Assembly: GCA_019057975.1 (NCBI GenBank)
Contig: JAHLWJ010000009.1
Location: forward strand, 1 to 34,067
Source: Promethearchaeota archaeon
Lineage (GTDB): Archaea > Asgardarchaeota > Lokiarchaeia > Sigynarchaeales > SOKP01
Length of the DNA stretch: 34,067 bases
Reading direction: 5' to 3'
Every line of letters begins with the position of its first letter. Position 1 is the first letter of the stretch. Position numbers and translations under genes: made by a program. The notes beneath the pieces were generated by a model. The model was not told the origin of the DNA and searched no databases. It was given only the letters and a program-made list of their open reading frames with translations. Positions 25,534-34,067 of the stretch are shown here, piece after piece.

Positions 25534-27506
25534 TCCAAAAGAGATTTAAGTTATGACGAATAGCGTTGGGTTTATCAGGTATGATTTCTAATTCTTTTCT
25601 AACCCATTCAGAAATCCACTTATTTTTTGCTTTAAATCGGCTATCCATAAAAATTATCGCTCCCTTATCAGAGATTTTCCTGATCGGTCGTCCTGAAGCT
25701 TGATTCGCCCTTTGAACAGCAGGATATAAATAAGCAAAATTCCACCCTTGTTTATTAAATACTTTATCATAATACTTAATTTTTGCATCAACTCTTGGAG
25801 TAGGTAAATGGTAAGGAAATCCTGCTATGATTACAGAATTCATATGATCTCCGGGATAATCTTCACCCTCTGAATTCCTTCCCCCACATACACCAAGTAA
25901 AACCGCGCCACCATTAGAGGCGTACGCTTTAAAATCGTCGACCATTGCATTGTTTTCTGAAGCGGATAATCCAGGTTTCTCAACAAATAGATTTTTTTTG
26001 TTCTTTGCTACGATATTTCTTAACCCATTTGAAAGAAGTCCTTTAAGGATTCGGTAAGAAGCACAAAATATGCCCGTATTTGCTGGCGTACAAGCTAATA
26101 CCTCATTGATTTTATTTATCATTTTGTTAAACATTTCAGGTGTTCTATTAGCCCTTTTAGTATCCACACCTTCTATTATTATTGCTTTTATATTTTTCTT
26201 TAGGAAAGGAGAATCTGTTATTATTCCTTTATAGCTCTTACCACTCTCATTCAATCCCATCAAATTATTATAAACATAAGGGTTTACGGTTCCAGAGAGG
26301 TTTAAGGATGTATATGCGGATTTTAGAATTGGAATTACGATTTCTCTCGGATCTAAAGCTACTATCTCTAGTGAAATCGATCTTTTTCCTTTTATTTCCT
26401 TAAGATTAAAGCAAAAAAAATAGTTATCTAAATTAAAGGTTTTTAACCATTTCAACCAAAATTCAGCTATAGATCCTAAGAAATCTCTAGAAATTTTACC
26501 ATTAGCCAACTTTACTTCATGAATTGAAACACTAAATTCTTGAATATCTTGAATTAAATTCTTAAATCCATTCAAATCTCTGAACTTTAATCCTTCAAAT
26601 AGATATTTTAGATAAGTATTTGGATCTACTTCTTGTTCTCCGAGATTTAGATCACGTTTTTTTTCATTCAAGTGATCCAACAAGATTTTAACAAAATCTT
26701 GCATAATAATGGGGGATCTATACATTTCAAGATCTTTTAAACATAGCTTCAGTGAATAGGGCGTTAATCTGTTTGAATTTACTTCAGTCGCAACATCCAA
26801 TATGTTATGACATTCATCGAGAACTAAAATACAATTATTAAGTTCTTGATCAACAAATTGTAAAAATAGATCTCGAATATATGGATTGAAAAGCCACTGA
26901 TAATTGCAGATAATAACTTTCATTTCTTTTAAGAGAAATTTACATAAAAAATAAGGACAAAATCTCTTATCTTGACAAAAATTTATTAATTCTTCAGCAT
27001 CAATCGGTTTATTAAATAGTTCTGGTGCTAATAATACTGGATTTTCCACTTCTCCTTTTTTTTTTAACAAATTTAAAAAATGGCCACAATTTCGGTTTTG
27101 CCTTAAATCTTTACAGACTGACATTGATTCTTTAGGATTCAACTTTAAACTTAACAAAGTTTCACTTAAACACATCTCGTTTCTCCCTCTAATTGAAAGT
27201 CCATTTAACTTTACTGAAAGGTTATCTTCGGTTTTCAAAAAACTCCAGATCTTAATTAGTTCTTTTATCACTCTCCGGCATTGAGTATGGGTTCTGCACG
27301 TGTATATAATTTTTAGATTTTTTTCATAGGCTAAGGGAAGTAGTCCACTTAAAGCAATAACAGTTTTACCAGTACCATTGGGTGCTACTAGTAATATGTT
27401 TTTTTTTAATTTCGAACCAATTTCAATTTGCTTGATAATTTTTTCTTGATCTATTCTAAATTTATCATACGGAAAAAAAGATAAGTAATTTATTTTTGTA
27501 CACCAA
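25523..27506 (-). CDS. XPD/Rad3-like Fe-S DNA helicase with disturbed start
   Basis: An SF2 helicase of the XPD/Rad3 family of about 656 residues. From the first canonical start (GTG 27271) 582 residues read open, with iron-sulfur-type cysteines (MCLSET, SVCKDLRQNRNC, RFCPYF), the DECH box (motif II) and the late QASGRPIR (motif VI). The Walker A APNGTGKT and the opening FFPYDKFRIDQE lie upstream in the same frame (27272-27493), with no ATG, GTG or TTG before the stop codon. A start at ATA 27493 is possible. Alternatively, losing one base in the A7 run at 27473-27479 joins the frame to TTG 27506 or GTG 27503. The family unwinds DNA 5'-3' in repair. Confidence 0.8.
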
Positions 27507-27592
27507 AATTGTAATTAACTAGGTCTTACTAAATTTATTTATTTTAAATTTTATATTGCCAAAGAGTATAAAAATTTATTCAAATACCGATA

Positions 27593-29029
27593 TTAATCGT
27601 GTAATACAGGCTTTCTGGCAGCAAGTACAGCATCTAAACGCTTTATCGGCATATTATGCGGAGCATTTCTTAATATTTCAGGATTTGATTCTGCTTCTCT
27701 ATAAATTTTTTCCATAATTTCAAGGAAATTATCTAATGAGCTTTTTGACTCAGTTTCAGTAGGTTCTATCATTAAAGCTCCTTGTATTATCAGAGGAAAA
27801 TAAATAGTTGGAGCATATATCCCATAATCAAGAATCCTTTTAGCAATATCTTCAGTAGTTATATTATTAGGCATATTTTTGTCAGAAATTACAAATTCAT
27901 GCTGACATGCCCGATTAAAAGGAAGATAATATTTCTTTTGTAATAAGACACGCAAATAATTGGCATTTAATACGGCCATCTGACCGACCCTAAGTAATCC
28001 TTCGGCACCTAAAGCTAAAATATAAGCATAAGCTCTAACAATAACTCCAAAATTACCCCAAAAAGATTTAATTCTACCAATAGATTTACCAGTAGATTCT
28101 TTACATACTAATCCATTTTCAGTTGAAATAATGCATGGTTCAGGAAGAAAAGGACTAAGATCATTTATTACACCTATAGGTCCTGAACCTGGACCACCTC
28201 CTCCGTGTGGTGTAGCAAAAGTTTTATGTAGATTAAGATGGACAATATCAAATCCCATATCTCTAGGCCTACATATACCTAACATCGGGTTTAAATTTGC
28301 CCCATCGTAATAACATAACCCACCATTATTATGCACAATTTGTGTAATTTCCTTAATATGTCGATCAAAGATTCCTAAAGTATTAGGATTTGTTAGCATT
28401 ATTCCCGCTACATCACCTCCCTGCATTGCATACTCTAAATGGTCAAGTGGCACTTCTCCTTGTTCATTTGATTTTAACTCTATAATTGAGAAGCCTGCCA
28501 TTTTTGCCGATGCAGGATTAGTTCCATGAGCGGAATCTGGTACAATAATTTTTTCTTTTTTTATTCCCTTATGTTCAAAATATTTTTTCATAATTAATAA
28601 TCCTACTAATTCTCCATGTGCTCCCGCCGCCGGCTGAAGTGTAAATCCATCCATACCAGTTATTTCTCCTAAGAATTTTGAGATATTATATAAGAGTTTG
28701 ATTGAACCTTGGTTTTCCTCTTGTAATGGATGAATTTGACTGAATCCAGGTAATTTTTCAACAGTTTCACTAATTTTAGGGTTATATTTCATCGTACATG
28801 AACCTAATGGATAAATTCCTGTATCAACACCATAATTTTTATGACTTAAATTCACAAAATGACGAACAATTTCAATTTCTGGAACATTTGGAATGAGTAT
28901 ATCATTTCTTAATAGAATCTGAGGAATAATTTCTTTAAGATCTGCGACTTCTATGTCCATTTCAGGTATATAATTTTGTAGTTCTTCATCTATTCCCTTT
29001 TCAAAGATTAGAGTTATATTTGATTTCAT
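27593..29029 (-). CDS. gcvPB: Glycine dehydrogenase (decarboxylating) subunit 2
   Basis: A 478-residue P2 subunit of the two-part P-protein. GIYPLGSCTMKYNPK (71-85), PAAGAHGELVGLL and DSAHGTNPASA are conserved, and the PLP lysine is Lys269 in NLHKTFATPHGGGGPGSG. It decarboxylates glycine and passes the aminomethyl group to lipoyl-GcvH. The start overlaps the gcvPA stop by 4 bp, giving the coupled P1-P2 arrangement common in archaea and thermophiles. It is the last gene of the gcvT-H-PA-PB run; the helicase gene follows after about 90 bp. Confidence 0.96.
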   Translation of the reverse strand: MKSNITLIFEKGIDEELQNYIPEMDIEVADLKEIIPQILLRNDILIPNVPEIEIVRHFVNLSHKNYGVDTGIYPLGSCTMKYNPKISETVEKLPGFSQIHPLQEENQGSIKLLYNISKFLGEITGMDGFTLQPAAGAHGELVGLLIMKKYFEHKGIKKEKIIVPDSAHGTNPASAKMAGFSIIELKSNEQGEVPLDHLEYAMQGGDVAGIMLTNPNTLGIFDRHIKEITQIVHNNGGLCYYDGANLNPMLGICRPRDMGFDIVHLNLHKTFATPHGGGGPGSGPIGVINDLSPFLPEPCIISTENGLVCKESTGKSIGRIKSFWGNFGVIVRAYAYILALGAEGLLRVGQMAVLNANYLRVLLQKKYYLPFNRACQHEFVISDKNMPNNITTEDIAKRILDYGIYAPTIYFPLIIQGALMIEPTETESKSSLDNFLEIMEKIYREAESNPEILRNAPHNMPIKRLDAVLAARKPVLHD

Positions 29030-30372
29030 AACTTTTTCCCCTCCGCTTTATTGTTTAATGCTACTTGAGCAGCTTGAATAAATGCTTCAATTGAATCTTT
29101 TGAATTCATTTCTGTTATACACACCAAAGCAATATTTTTCATTTGAGGATAATATTTCGATATTTTAAGGGGCGGAAGTAAGTTCCGCTGCTTACATTGA
29201 TATATAAGAGAATCAATACTAGGACAATTAACTAAAAACTCGTTATATGTTGGTTTGGTATTTAAAATTTTGTAACCAGGAATTTTTCCAATTTTAGATT
29301 TGAGGTAATGAGCTTTTTGAAAATTTTGGGTCGCAATCCCTTTTAATCCAGTTCTTCCCATTGCTAATAGATAAACTAATGCTGCTAACGAGCATAATGC
29401 TTGATTTGTACATATATTCGAACTAGCTTTTTCGCGTCGGATGTGCTGCTCACGCGCTTGTAACGTTAAAATAAATCCTTCTTGTGTCCCATTAATCTCC
29501 TTAGTTTTTCCAACCAACCTACCTGGCATTTTTCTTAGATATTTCTTTTTAGCAGTAAAAATCCCTAATCCAGGTCCTCCGAAAGATGGACTTATGCCAA
29601 AAGACTGTCCTTCAGCTACAAAGATATCAATATCTGTTAATCCCGGAGGTTTAATAACTCCTAGGCATGTAGGATCAGTCATTACTTGAACTAGTAAACA
29701 ATTTGGAGCTTTCTCCCTAACACGATTCACCAATTTTGAGATATCCTCTATATCACCAAAGAAATTGGGACTTTGGAATAATAATGCAGCAACATCTTCA
29801 TTTAATTGATTCAATAATTTGTCTTCAGTTGTTATTTCAATGCTAATATTTTGCCCCCAGCAATAAGTCTTAACAACTTCAATATATTCTGGGTGAATTC
29901 CTTCCAACATAAATATAGATTTTTTATTAGTAATTAGAGTGGTCATGATAGCTGCTTCAGCAAGAGCAGTAGAACCATCATACATGCTTGCATTAGCAAT
30001 GTCCATTTGAGTAAGTCTGGAAATCATTGTTTGATATTCATAAATGGCTTGCAAATACCCTTGACTCGCTTCTGCTTGATAAGGTGTGTATGATGTGTAA
30101 AACTCTGATCTAGAAATAACAAAATTAACTAAGGAAGGGATATAATGATAATAACAACCAGCACCTAAGAAAGAACTCGAATAAATTTTATTTTTTCTTG
30201 AAATTTCTTCCATATGACGAAAAAGATCAGGTTCAGATAATCCTGTAGGTAAATCTAACTTTTCTTTAATTAAATCTTTGGGGATATCTTGAAATAATTC
30301 TTCAATATCTGCTACCCCAATTACCCTCAACATCTCAGTAATTGTTTTTCTATCGTGAGGTACAAAATCCAC
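29026..30372 (-). CDS. gcvPA: Glycine dehydrogenase (decarboxylating) subunit 1
   Basis: A 448-residue P1 subunit. Recognisable parts are DFVPHDRKTITEML at the N-terminus, SFLGAGCYYHYIP, TPYQAEASQGYLQAIYEYQTMI, NASMYDGSTALAEA and GGPGLGIFTAKKKYLRKMPGRLVG. It has the same fold as GcvPB but does not carry the PLP lysine; both chains are needed for decarboxylation. It overlaps gcvPB by 4 bp and follows gcvH by about 75 bp. No truncation is seen. Confidence 0.96.
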   Translation of the reverse strand: MDFVPHDRKTITEMLRVIGVADIEELFQDIPKDLIKEKLDLPTGLSEPDLFRHMEEISRKNKIYSSSFLGAGCYYHYIPSLVNFVISRSEFYTSYTPYQAEASQGYLQAIYEYQTMISRLTQMDIANASMYDGSTALAEAAIMTTLITNKKSIFMLEGIHPEYIEVVKTYCWGQNISIEITTEDKLLNQLNEDVAALLFQSPNFFGDIEDISKLVNRVREKAPNCLLVQVMTDPTCLGVIKPPGLTDIDIFVAEGQSFGISPSFGGPGLGIFTAKKKYLRKMPGRLVGKTKEINGTQEGFILTLQAREQHIRREKASSNICTNQALCSLAALVYLLAMGRTGLKGIATQNFQKAHYLKSKIGKIPGYKILNTKPTYNEFLVNCPSIDSLIYQCKQRNLLPPLKISKYYPQMKNIALVCITEMNSKDSIEAFIQAAQVALNNKAEGKKL

Positions 30373-30447
30373 TTAATTTTTCCACTCAATTATTTGATAT
30401 AAACAATTAACAAAAATAATTTAATGAATAAATAAAAAAAAATATTA

Positions 30448-30840
30448 TTATTCTTCTGATTTAACTAATTCTTTATATCTTTCAACAGATATAAGTTCAT
30501 CAATTTCATTTGCATGAGAAATTTTAATCTTTAACATCCAGCCGTCCCTAAAAGGAGAAGAATTTACGAGTTCTGGGCTCTCAGCAAGTTGTTCATTTAT
30601 CTCAACAATTTCTCCCGATAATGGCATTAAAAGATCTCCAACTGCTTTCACGGACTCAATTTCACCAGCATTACTTTCTTTCTCTAATATTATTCCTATA
30701 GAAGGGAGTTCAACAAAAACTATATCACCTAATTGATGCTGAGCATAGTCAGTAATGCCAACAGTAGCAATACTATCATGTAAATTTACCCATTCATGAG
30801 ATGTTGTATATTTTAAATCACTAGGAAATTCATAACTCAT
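30448..30840 (-). CDS. gcvH: Glycine cleavage system H protein
   Basis: A 130-residue H protein. The lipoylated lysine is Lys65 in the motif IESVKAVGDL, preceded by YTTSHEWVNL and the VGITDYAQHQLGDIVFVELP core. It shuttles the aminomethyl group from the P-protein to GcvT and its lipoyl arm is reoxidised by a dihydrolipoyl dehydrogenase, which is not in the window. It lies 34 bp after gcvT and 75 bp before gcvPA. Confidence 0.97.
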   Translation of the reverse strand: MSYEFPSDLKYTTSHEWVNLHDSIATVGITDYAQHQLGDIVFVELPSIGIILEKESNAGEIESVKAVGDLLMPLSGEIVEINEQLAESPELVNSSPFRDGWMLKIKISHANEIDELISVERYKELVKSEE

Positions 30841-30874
30841 TAGCTTTCACTTTATTTCTAAATTTTTACGTTTT

Positions 30875-31972
30875 TTACACATTTCGATAAAATGGTATAG
30901 AAACAATAATTCCCTTTAGAAGCTTACCTCGAATTTCGATTTCTAATTCAGTTCCAACTTCTTTATATTGACTTTTTACCAAACCTAATCCAATAGTCTT
31001 TTTAAGAGTAGGTGAATATCCACCAGATGTTACATATCCAATTTCGTTTCCATTCTTAAATATCATATAGTTTTCTCTAATTATTCCTTTATCTAATAAA
31101 TTAAGGGCAACTAAAATTCTTTCAGTACCTTCAGATTTTTGCTTCATAAGCACTTGTTTACCAAGATATTCAATACCTTCTTTGGGTTTTACTAACCAAT
31201 TTAATCCAGCCTCTATTGGCGTAATTGTATCACTTATTTCATGCCCATATAAAGAATAACATGCTTCTAACCTTAACGAATCTCTTGCCCCTAAGCCAGC
31301 TGGACTTGCTCCTGTATTTATCAAATTATTCCATATTTCTTCTGAATACTTCTTATCAAATGAAATTTCAAACCCGCGTTCCCCAGTGTAACCGGTTCTA
31401 GCTATAAATATTGGTATATTTTTAAGATTACAATATCTAAAATAGAATCTTTTAATTTCAGATAGATCAACATCTACAAATGGTTGAAGTAGATCATCTG
31501 TTTTAGGACCTTGAAATGCTAAACGACTTCGTTCAGATGAGAGATCCTTCACATTTACATCATAATCTTTAATGTGATTATTTAGCCATTTAAAATCTTT
31601 CTCGATATTACCAGCATTAACAATTATTCTAAAAAGATCTTCTCTTTCCTCATAATAAAATAGATCATCAACGACTGTTCCATTTTTGTAACACATGCAA
31701 GAATATTGACCCTTAGATACTTCCAATAATTTTAAATCGTTTATCATGATATATTGGAGAAATGGGATTACATCTTTACCTTTAAGTAGAAACTCACCCA
31801 TATGGGATATGTCGAACACTCCCGCATTAGAACGAACTGCTTCATGTTCCTTAATAATACTCTCATATTGAACAGGCATTAACCATCCAGAAAATTCTAC
31901 CATGCGAGCGCCGAGTTTTCGATGAATATCATAAAGAGGCGTCTTTCTACTATTGAGTTTTTCACTTTTCAC
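30875..31972 (-). CDS. gcvT: Glycine cleavage system T protein (aminomethyltransferase)
   Basis: A 365-residue T protein. It has MVEFSGWLMPVQY, RSNAGVFDISHMGEF, RLAFQGPKT, IARTGYTGERGFEIS and AGLGARDSLRLEACYSLYGHEI, all family signatures for C1-carrier binding. It releases ammonia from the H-protein-bound intermediate and forms methylene-tetrahydropterin; whether the carrier is folate or H4MPT is not visible. It is the first gene of the gcv run. The start is GTG 31972 with GGTG about 9 bases upstream. It is divergent to the membrane protein gene at 32173. Confidence 0.96.
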   Translation of the reverse strand: MKSEKLNSRKTPLYDIHRKLGARMVEFSGWLMPVQYESIIKEHEAVRSNAGVFDISHMGEFLLKGKDVIPFLQYIMINDLKLLEVSKGQYSCMCYKNGTVVDDLFYYEEREDLFRIIVNAGNIEKDFKWLNNHIKDYDVNVKDLSSERSRLAFQGPKTDDLLQPFVDVDLSEIKRFYFRYCNLKNIPIFIARTGYTGERGFEISFDKKYSEEIWNNLINTGASPAGLGARDSLRLEACYSLYGHEISDTITPIEAGLNWLVKPKEGIEYLGKQVLMKQKSEGTERILVALNLLDKGIIRENYMIFKNGNEIGYVTSGGYSPTLKKTIGLGLVKSQYKEVGTELEIEIRGKLLKGIIVSIPFYRNV

Positions 31973-32172
31973 TTTTTCTACACCATCTTAACATTATTTA
32001 ATGTGTAAGAGGTATGTTGTGGAATAAAATAGTGTGATTAATTTAAATTTTTAGGGTTAGCAAGAGTTATGCTTTGGCTAAATTGAATCTAATTTACTCA
32101 TAAGCTATAAGCAGATAATTCAAAACTAATAATCATAAAAGTTTAATTATTAAGATTGCTTTTAATAAAAAA

Positions 32173-33051
32173 ATGAGTGAAGATAATAATAATAATTTTT
32201 ATTTATCAATAAAAGACCTTATTAATGAAACTCTAGGTCGTGATTTAATCATATTCAGTTTTCTTTTTCTGTTAGTAATTACTCAAGTATGGGAGAATAT
32301 ATCTCTCTTATTATTTCCACTTATTACTTTTGCATTTTCAGTATTTTTTAGAATTGTAAATACAAATAAATGGAGAACTGAATTTGAGGAGAGACCTATT
32401 ATTTATAATCCGATAGGATTAGAAAAGAAACACGCTAACCGATTATTTTTTTGTGCTCTCTTTCAATTAATTCTATTATTTTGGATTGGGGCTGAATCTC
32501 TATACAATCCACACATAGTAGACCAGTATTTCCTATATTTTAACTTGTTGTTTATTTTTTTATACACTTTCGGGTTTTTTTGGATTTTTATTGATCTATG
32601 GAAGCATTCAAAAGTAGAAATTATTCTTAGCGGAATTAATAAGGAAAATCCTAAAACTTATGATTCCATTATTTCATTTTTAAAAATAAAGAATTTTAGA
32701 TTAATTGCATTAATTAACTTATCCGTCTTCATTGCTCTAAACATTCTAAATTCTATTTTATCTATTACTTCGAACCAAGATCCTCTCTTCAGAATTCAAC
32801 TTAATCTACCTGGAACTGGAAGTGGGGGATCAGATCCGATGACTACTTCGTCTCTTATCTATTTTATACTATTAATTTCTCCTCTTTTTGCGGTCATTTC
32901 TCTGATTTTAACTTATCGGGATGTTAACAATTTTAGCAAAGAAGAGTTAGATAAAATTCTCGAACCATTACCTAAGAATATTCAAATTATTATAATTGAA
33001 CACCTTAAGGCACTTGATAAAAAAATAAAAGACCAACTAAATATTGAATAA
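32173..33051 (+). CDS. Six-helix integral membrane protein, unknown function
   Basis: A 292-residue hydrophobic protein I do not recognise. Hydropathy suggests six transmembrane segments: about 24-42, 44-61, 92-110, 120-147, 175-196 and 225-247, with a polar N-terminus (SEDNNNN) and a charged cytoplasmic tail (EELDKILEPLPKN...KALDKKIKDQL). A glycine/serine-rich loop (GTGSGGSD) lies before the last helix. There is no catalytic motif or signal peptide. It converges with the small GTPase gene, stops only 5 bp apart. Start ATG 32173. Confidence 0.75.
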   Translation: MSEDNNNNFYLSIKDLINETLGRDLIIFSFLFLLVITQVWENISLLLFPLITFAFSVFFRIVNTNKWRTEFEERPIIYNPIGLEKKHANRLFFCALFQLILLFWIGAESLYNPHIVDQYFLYFNLLFIFLYTFGFFWIFIDLWKHSKVEIILSGINKENPKTYDSIISFLKIKNFRLIALINLSVFIALNILNSILSITSNQDPLFRIQLNLPGTGSGGSDPMTTSSLIYFILLISPLFAVISLILTYRDVNNFSKEELDKILEPLPKNIQIIIIEHLKALDKKIKDQLNIE

Positions 33052-33056
33052 AAATT

Positions 33057-33596
33057 TTAATCTAAAAATCCCTTTTTCTTTAAAATCAACTGTGTTAAAG
33101 TTTCAAAAATATTCTCATTATTTTCCCCACTCTTAGAGGAAGTCTCGAAAAAACGGTCAATATTATGAGTATTTTTAAATTTTTCGGCTTGGTCTGTTTC
33201 CACACTTCTCCTTACATCAGCTAAATCGAGCTTTTCTCCAACCAGAATAAATGCAGGGTCCACCGCATTATTTTTCACGATACCATACCATTCTTCTAAA
33301 CTATCGAAACTTGTTCGACGGGTAATATCATAACATAATAAGCAACCCGTCGCACCTCGAGCATAAATAGGGAGAAAGATCCGAAAACGCCTTTCGCCAG
33401 CGAAATCCCATATCTGGAGCCTTGTCATTATGGAATCATTGACTTGGATGTCCCAAGTGGCCAAATCTGTCCCAATCGTTATCTTTTGCGCTATAAACTG
33501 CCCGGTCAGTAATCGCTGCACCATTGTGCTCTTACCTATCCCTCCATCTCCTACGACGCAGATCTTGAACAATATTTTTCGCGAAATTTCATCCAT
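33057..33596 (-). CDS. Rab/Ras-like small GTPase, Asgard type
   Basis: A complete 179-residue small GTPase. Motifs: P-loop GDGGIGKS (16-23), switch I KITIGTD (38-44), G3 WDFAGERRF (63-71), G4 variant EKLD (121-124) in place of NKxD and G5 SSKSG (153-157). The catalytic glutamine after DxxG is Glu68. The C-terminus, ending LKKKGFLD, has no cysteine, so it is not prenylated in the CAAX or Rab manner. The 5' two thirds of the gene is clearly richer in G+C (about 43-48%) than its neighbours. Regulators could include Roadblock proteins such as that at 7537-8544; this is inference. Confidence 0.93.
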   Translation of the reverse strand: MDEISRKILFKICVVGDGGIGKSTMVQRLLTGQFIAQKITIGTDLATWDIQVNDSIMTRLQIWDFAGERRFRIFLPIYARGATGCLLCYDITRRTSFDSLEEWYGIVKNNAVDPAFILVGEKLDLADVRRSVETDQAEKFKNTHNIDRFFETSSKSGENNENIFETLTQLILKKKGFLD

Positions 33597-33718
33597 AAGC
33601 CCTTACTATCACCAAACTTAACTAGATTAAAATTGTTAATAATTATATAGACTTTAATTGTAAATAATTTTTTTTGCTTTAATAAGATTAAATCTATTTT
33701 ATATTTATATAACTCTTT

Positions 33719-33729
33719 AAAAAAAAAAA
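33719..33729 (-). terminator. T11 tract, probable transcription terminator of the gene ending at 33853
   Basis: Eleven consecutive A on the plus strand, hence T11 in the minus-strand transcript, about 125 bases past the stop at 33853 and 30 bases past the palindrome at 33760-33785. Archaeal RNA polymerase terminates at T-runs, so this is a plausible stop for the partial gene on the right. Confidence 0.4.
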
Positions 33730-33759
33730 CAAGATTCCGGATCATTTTAACTTTAGAAG

Positions 33760-33785
33760 AATGTAAGAAAAATTTTTCTTACATT
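33760..33785. repeat. Perfect 26-bp palindrome
   Basis: AATGTAAGAAAAA (33760-33772) is followed directly by its exact reverse complement (33773-33785). It lies 68 bases after the stop of the partial gene at 33853 and 164 bases before the small GTPase start. It could be a terminator hairpin, working with the T11 tract at 33719-33729, or the binding site of a dimeric regulator. Confidence 0.7.
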
Positions 33786-33852
33786 TATAATCATGAAAAT
33801 TTGTAAAGAGTTAAAAAACAAAAGTAAAAAGAAATAGAAATTAAAAAGTTAT

Positions 33853-34067
33853 TTATTCTTCAAGAATATCTTTTAACTCATCAATATTAAGATCTAAATA
33901 TTTAGCGGTTATTAAATCTTTACCGAGAAGAGTCAAGAAATTCTTTTTACGTTTCTTATTAAGGAATTTCTTCATTTCTGATAAATCTGGATTTGGGTCA
34001 GTAATTTCAATCAATTTCTGTTTAACAGCAGCATCAACAACCTTTTGACCAACATCAGTTCGAATTA
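33853..34067 (-). CDS. C-terminal end of an unrecognised protein (partial)
   Basis: The reverse strand is open from the right window edge to a TAA at 33853, giving the last 71 residues of a protein. It is rich in lysine, leucine and aspartate with helical segments (DVGQKVVDAAVKQKLIEI, MKKFLNKKRKKNF, NIDELKDILEE). I do not recognise a family. Codon use is like its neighbours and the stop is followed by the palindrome and T-tract, consistent with a real gene end. Confidence 0.6.
   Translation of the reverse strand, partial: IRTDVGQKVVDAAVKQKLIEITDPNPDLSEMKKFLNKKRKKNFLTLLGKDLITAKYLDLNIDELKDILEE

Noticed and set aside
33551..33745. Upstream minus-strand open frame overlapping the small GTPase start
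   Set aside because: It runs out of frame into the GTPase gene, is AT-rich low-complexity and has no domain; the GTPase ATG at 33596 is well supported.
1..34067. CRISPR array, insertion sequence, prophage or defence island
   Set aside because: No regularly spaced repeats, transposase, integrase or terminal inverted repeats were seen; the gene content is that of a stable chromosome region.

Overview
This window reads as a piece of an Asgard archaeal chromosome, most like the Lokiarchaeia. It is AT-rich and gene-dense. The translation and RNA genes are archaeal in type: Rpo4, eL21, eL33, Pus10, DUF655, an Mtq2-type HemK, type II dehydroquinate synthase and an XPD-family helicase. Mixed with these are eukaryote-signature proteins: two Ras-superfamily small GTPases, one at each edge, a Roadblock/LC7 protein, an ESCRT-III (Snf7-type) protein and a secernin-like C69 peptidase. 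The organism is inferred from this combination; no rRNA or other phylogenetic marker was scored.

Layout. 1-1.2 kb: truncated small GTPase and an intact CPBP (CAAX-protease-like) membrane protein. 1.3-2.6 kb: NurA nuclease, overlapping tail to tail with the next cluster. 2.5-7.4 kb: the conserved archaeal cluster pus10, rpl21e, rpoF, DUF655, ksgA, mtq2, all on the minus strand. 7.5-10.5 kb: Roadblock protein, a P-loop deoxynucleoside-kinase-like protein and a zinc-ribbon protein fused to a degenerate CPBP domain. 10.5-10.9 kb: a gene-free gap holding a locally GC-richer stretch. 10.9-16.4 kb: GH57 glycosidase, F420-type luciferase-like oxidoreductase, dehydroquinate synthase II, ESCRT-III and a core methionine synthase with a palindromic operator candidate. 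16.5-18.9 kb: a 673-residue multidomain zinc-finger/PH-like/coiled-coil protein and ribosomal protein eL33. 19.0-23.4 kb: a same-strand run of C69 peptidase, M20 peptidase, split UxaA-type dehydratase and RidA. 23.7-27.5 kb: glycogen synthase and an XPD-like helicase whose start is disturbed. 27.6-32.0 kb: complete glycine cleavage genes gcvT-gcvH-gcvPA-gcvPB without lpd. 32.2-34.1 kb: a six-helix membrane protein, the second small GTPase, a strong palindrome with a T-tract, and the end of an unrecognised gene.

How the genes fit together. The pus10-to-mtq2 block serves ribosome and tRNA maturation and transcription. The gcv block splits glycine into CO2, ammonia and a pterin-bound C1 unit, and the core MetE may use a C1 carrier for methionine. 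Glycogen synthase and the GH57 enzyme suggest storage polysaccharide turnover. The small GTPases, Roadblock protein, ESCRT-III and the FYVE-like/PH-like protein are the best candidates for membrane-dynamics functions. The most interesting items are the 673-residue protein, the XPD start problem, the ESCRT-III gene found without other ESCRT genes in view, and the zinc-ribbon CPBP protein that lacks catalytic residues.
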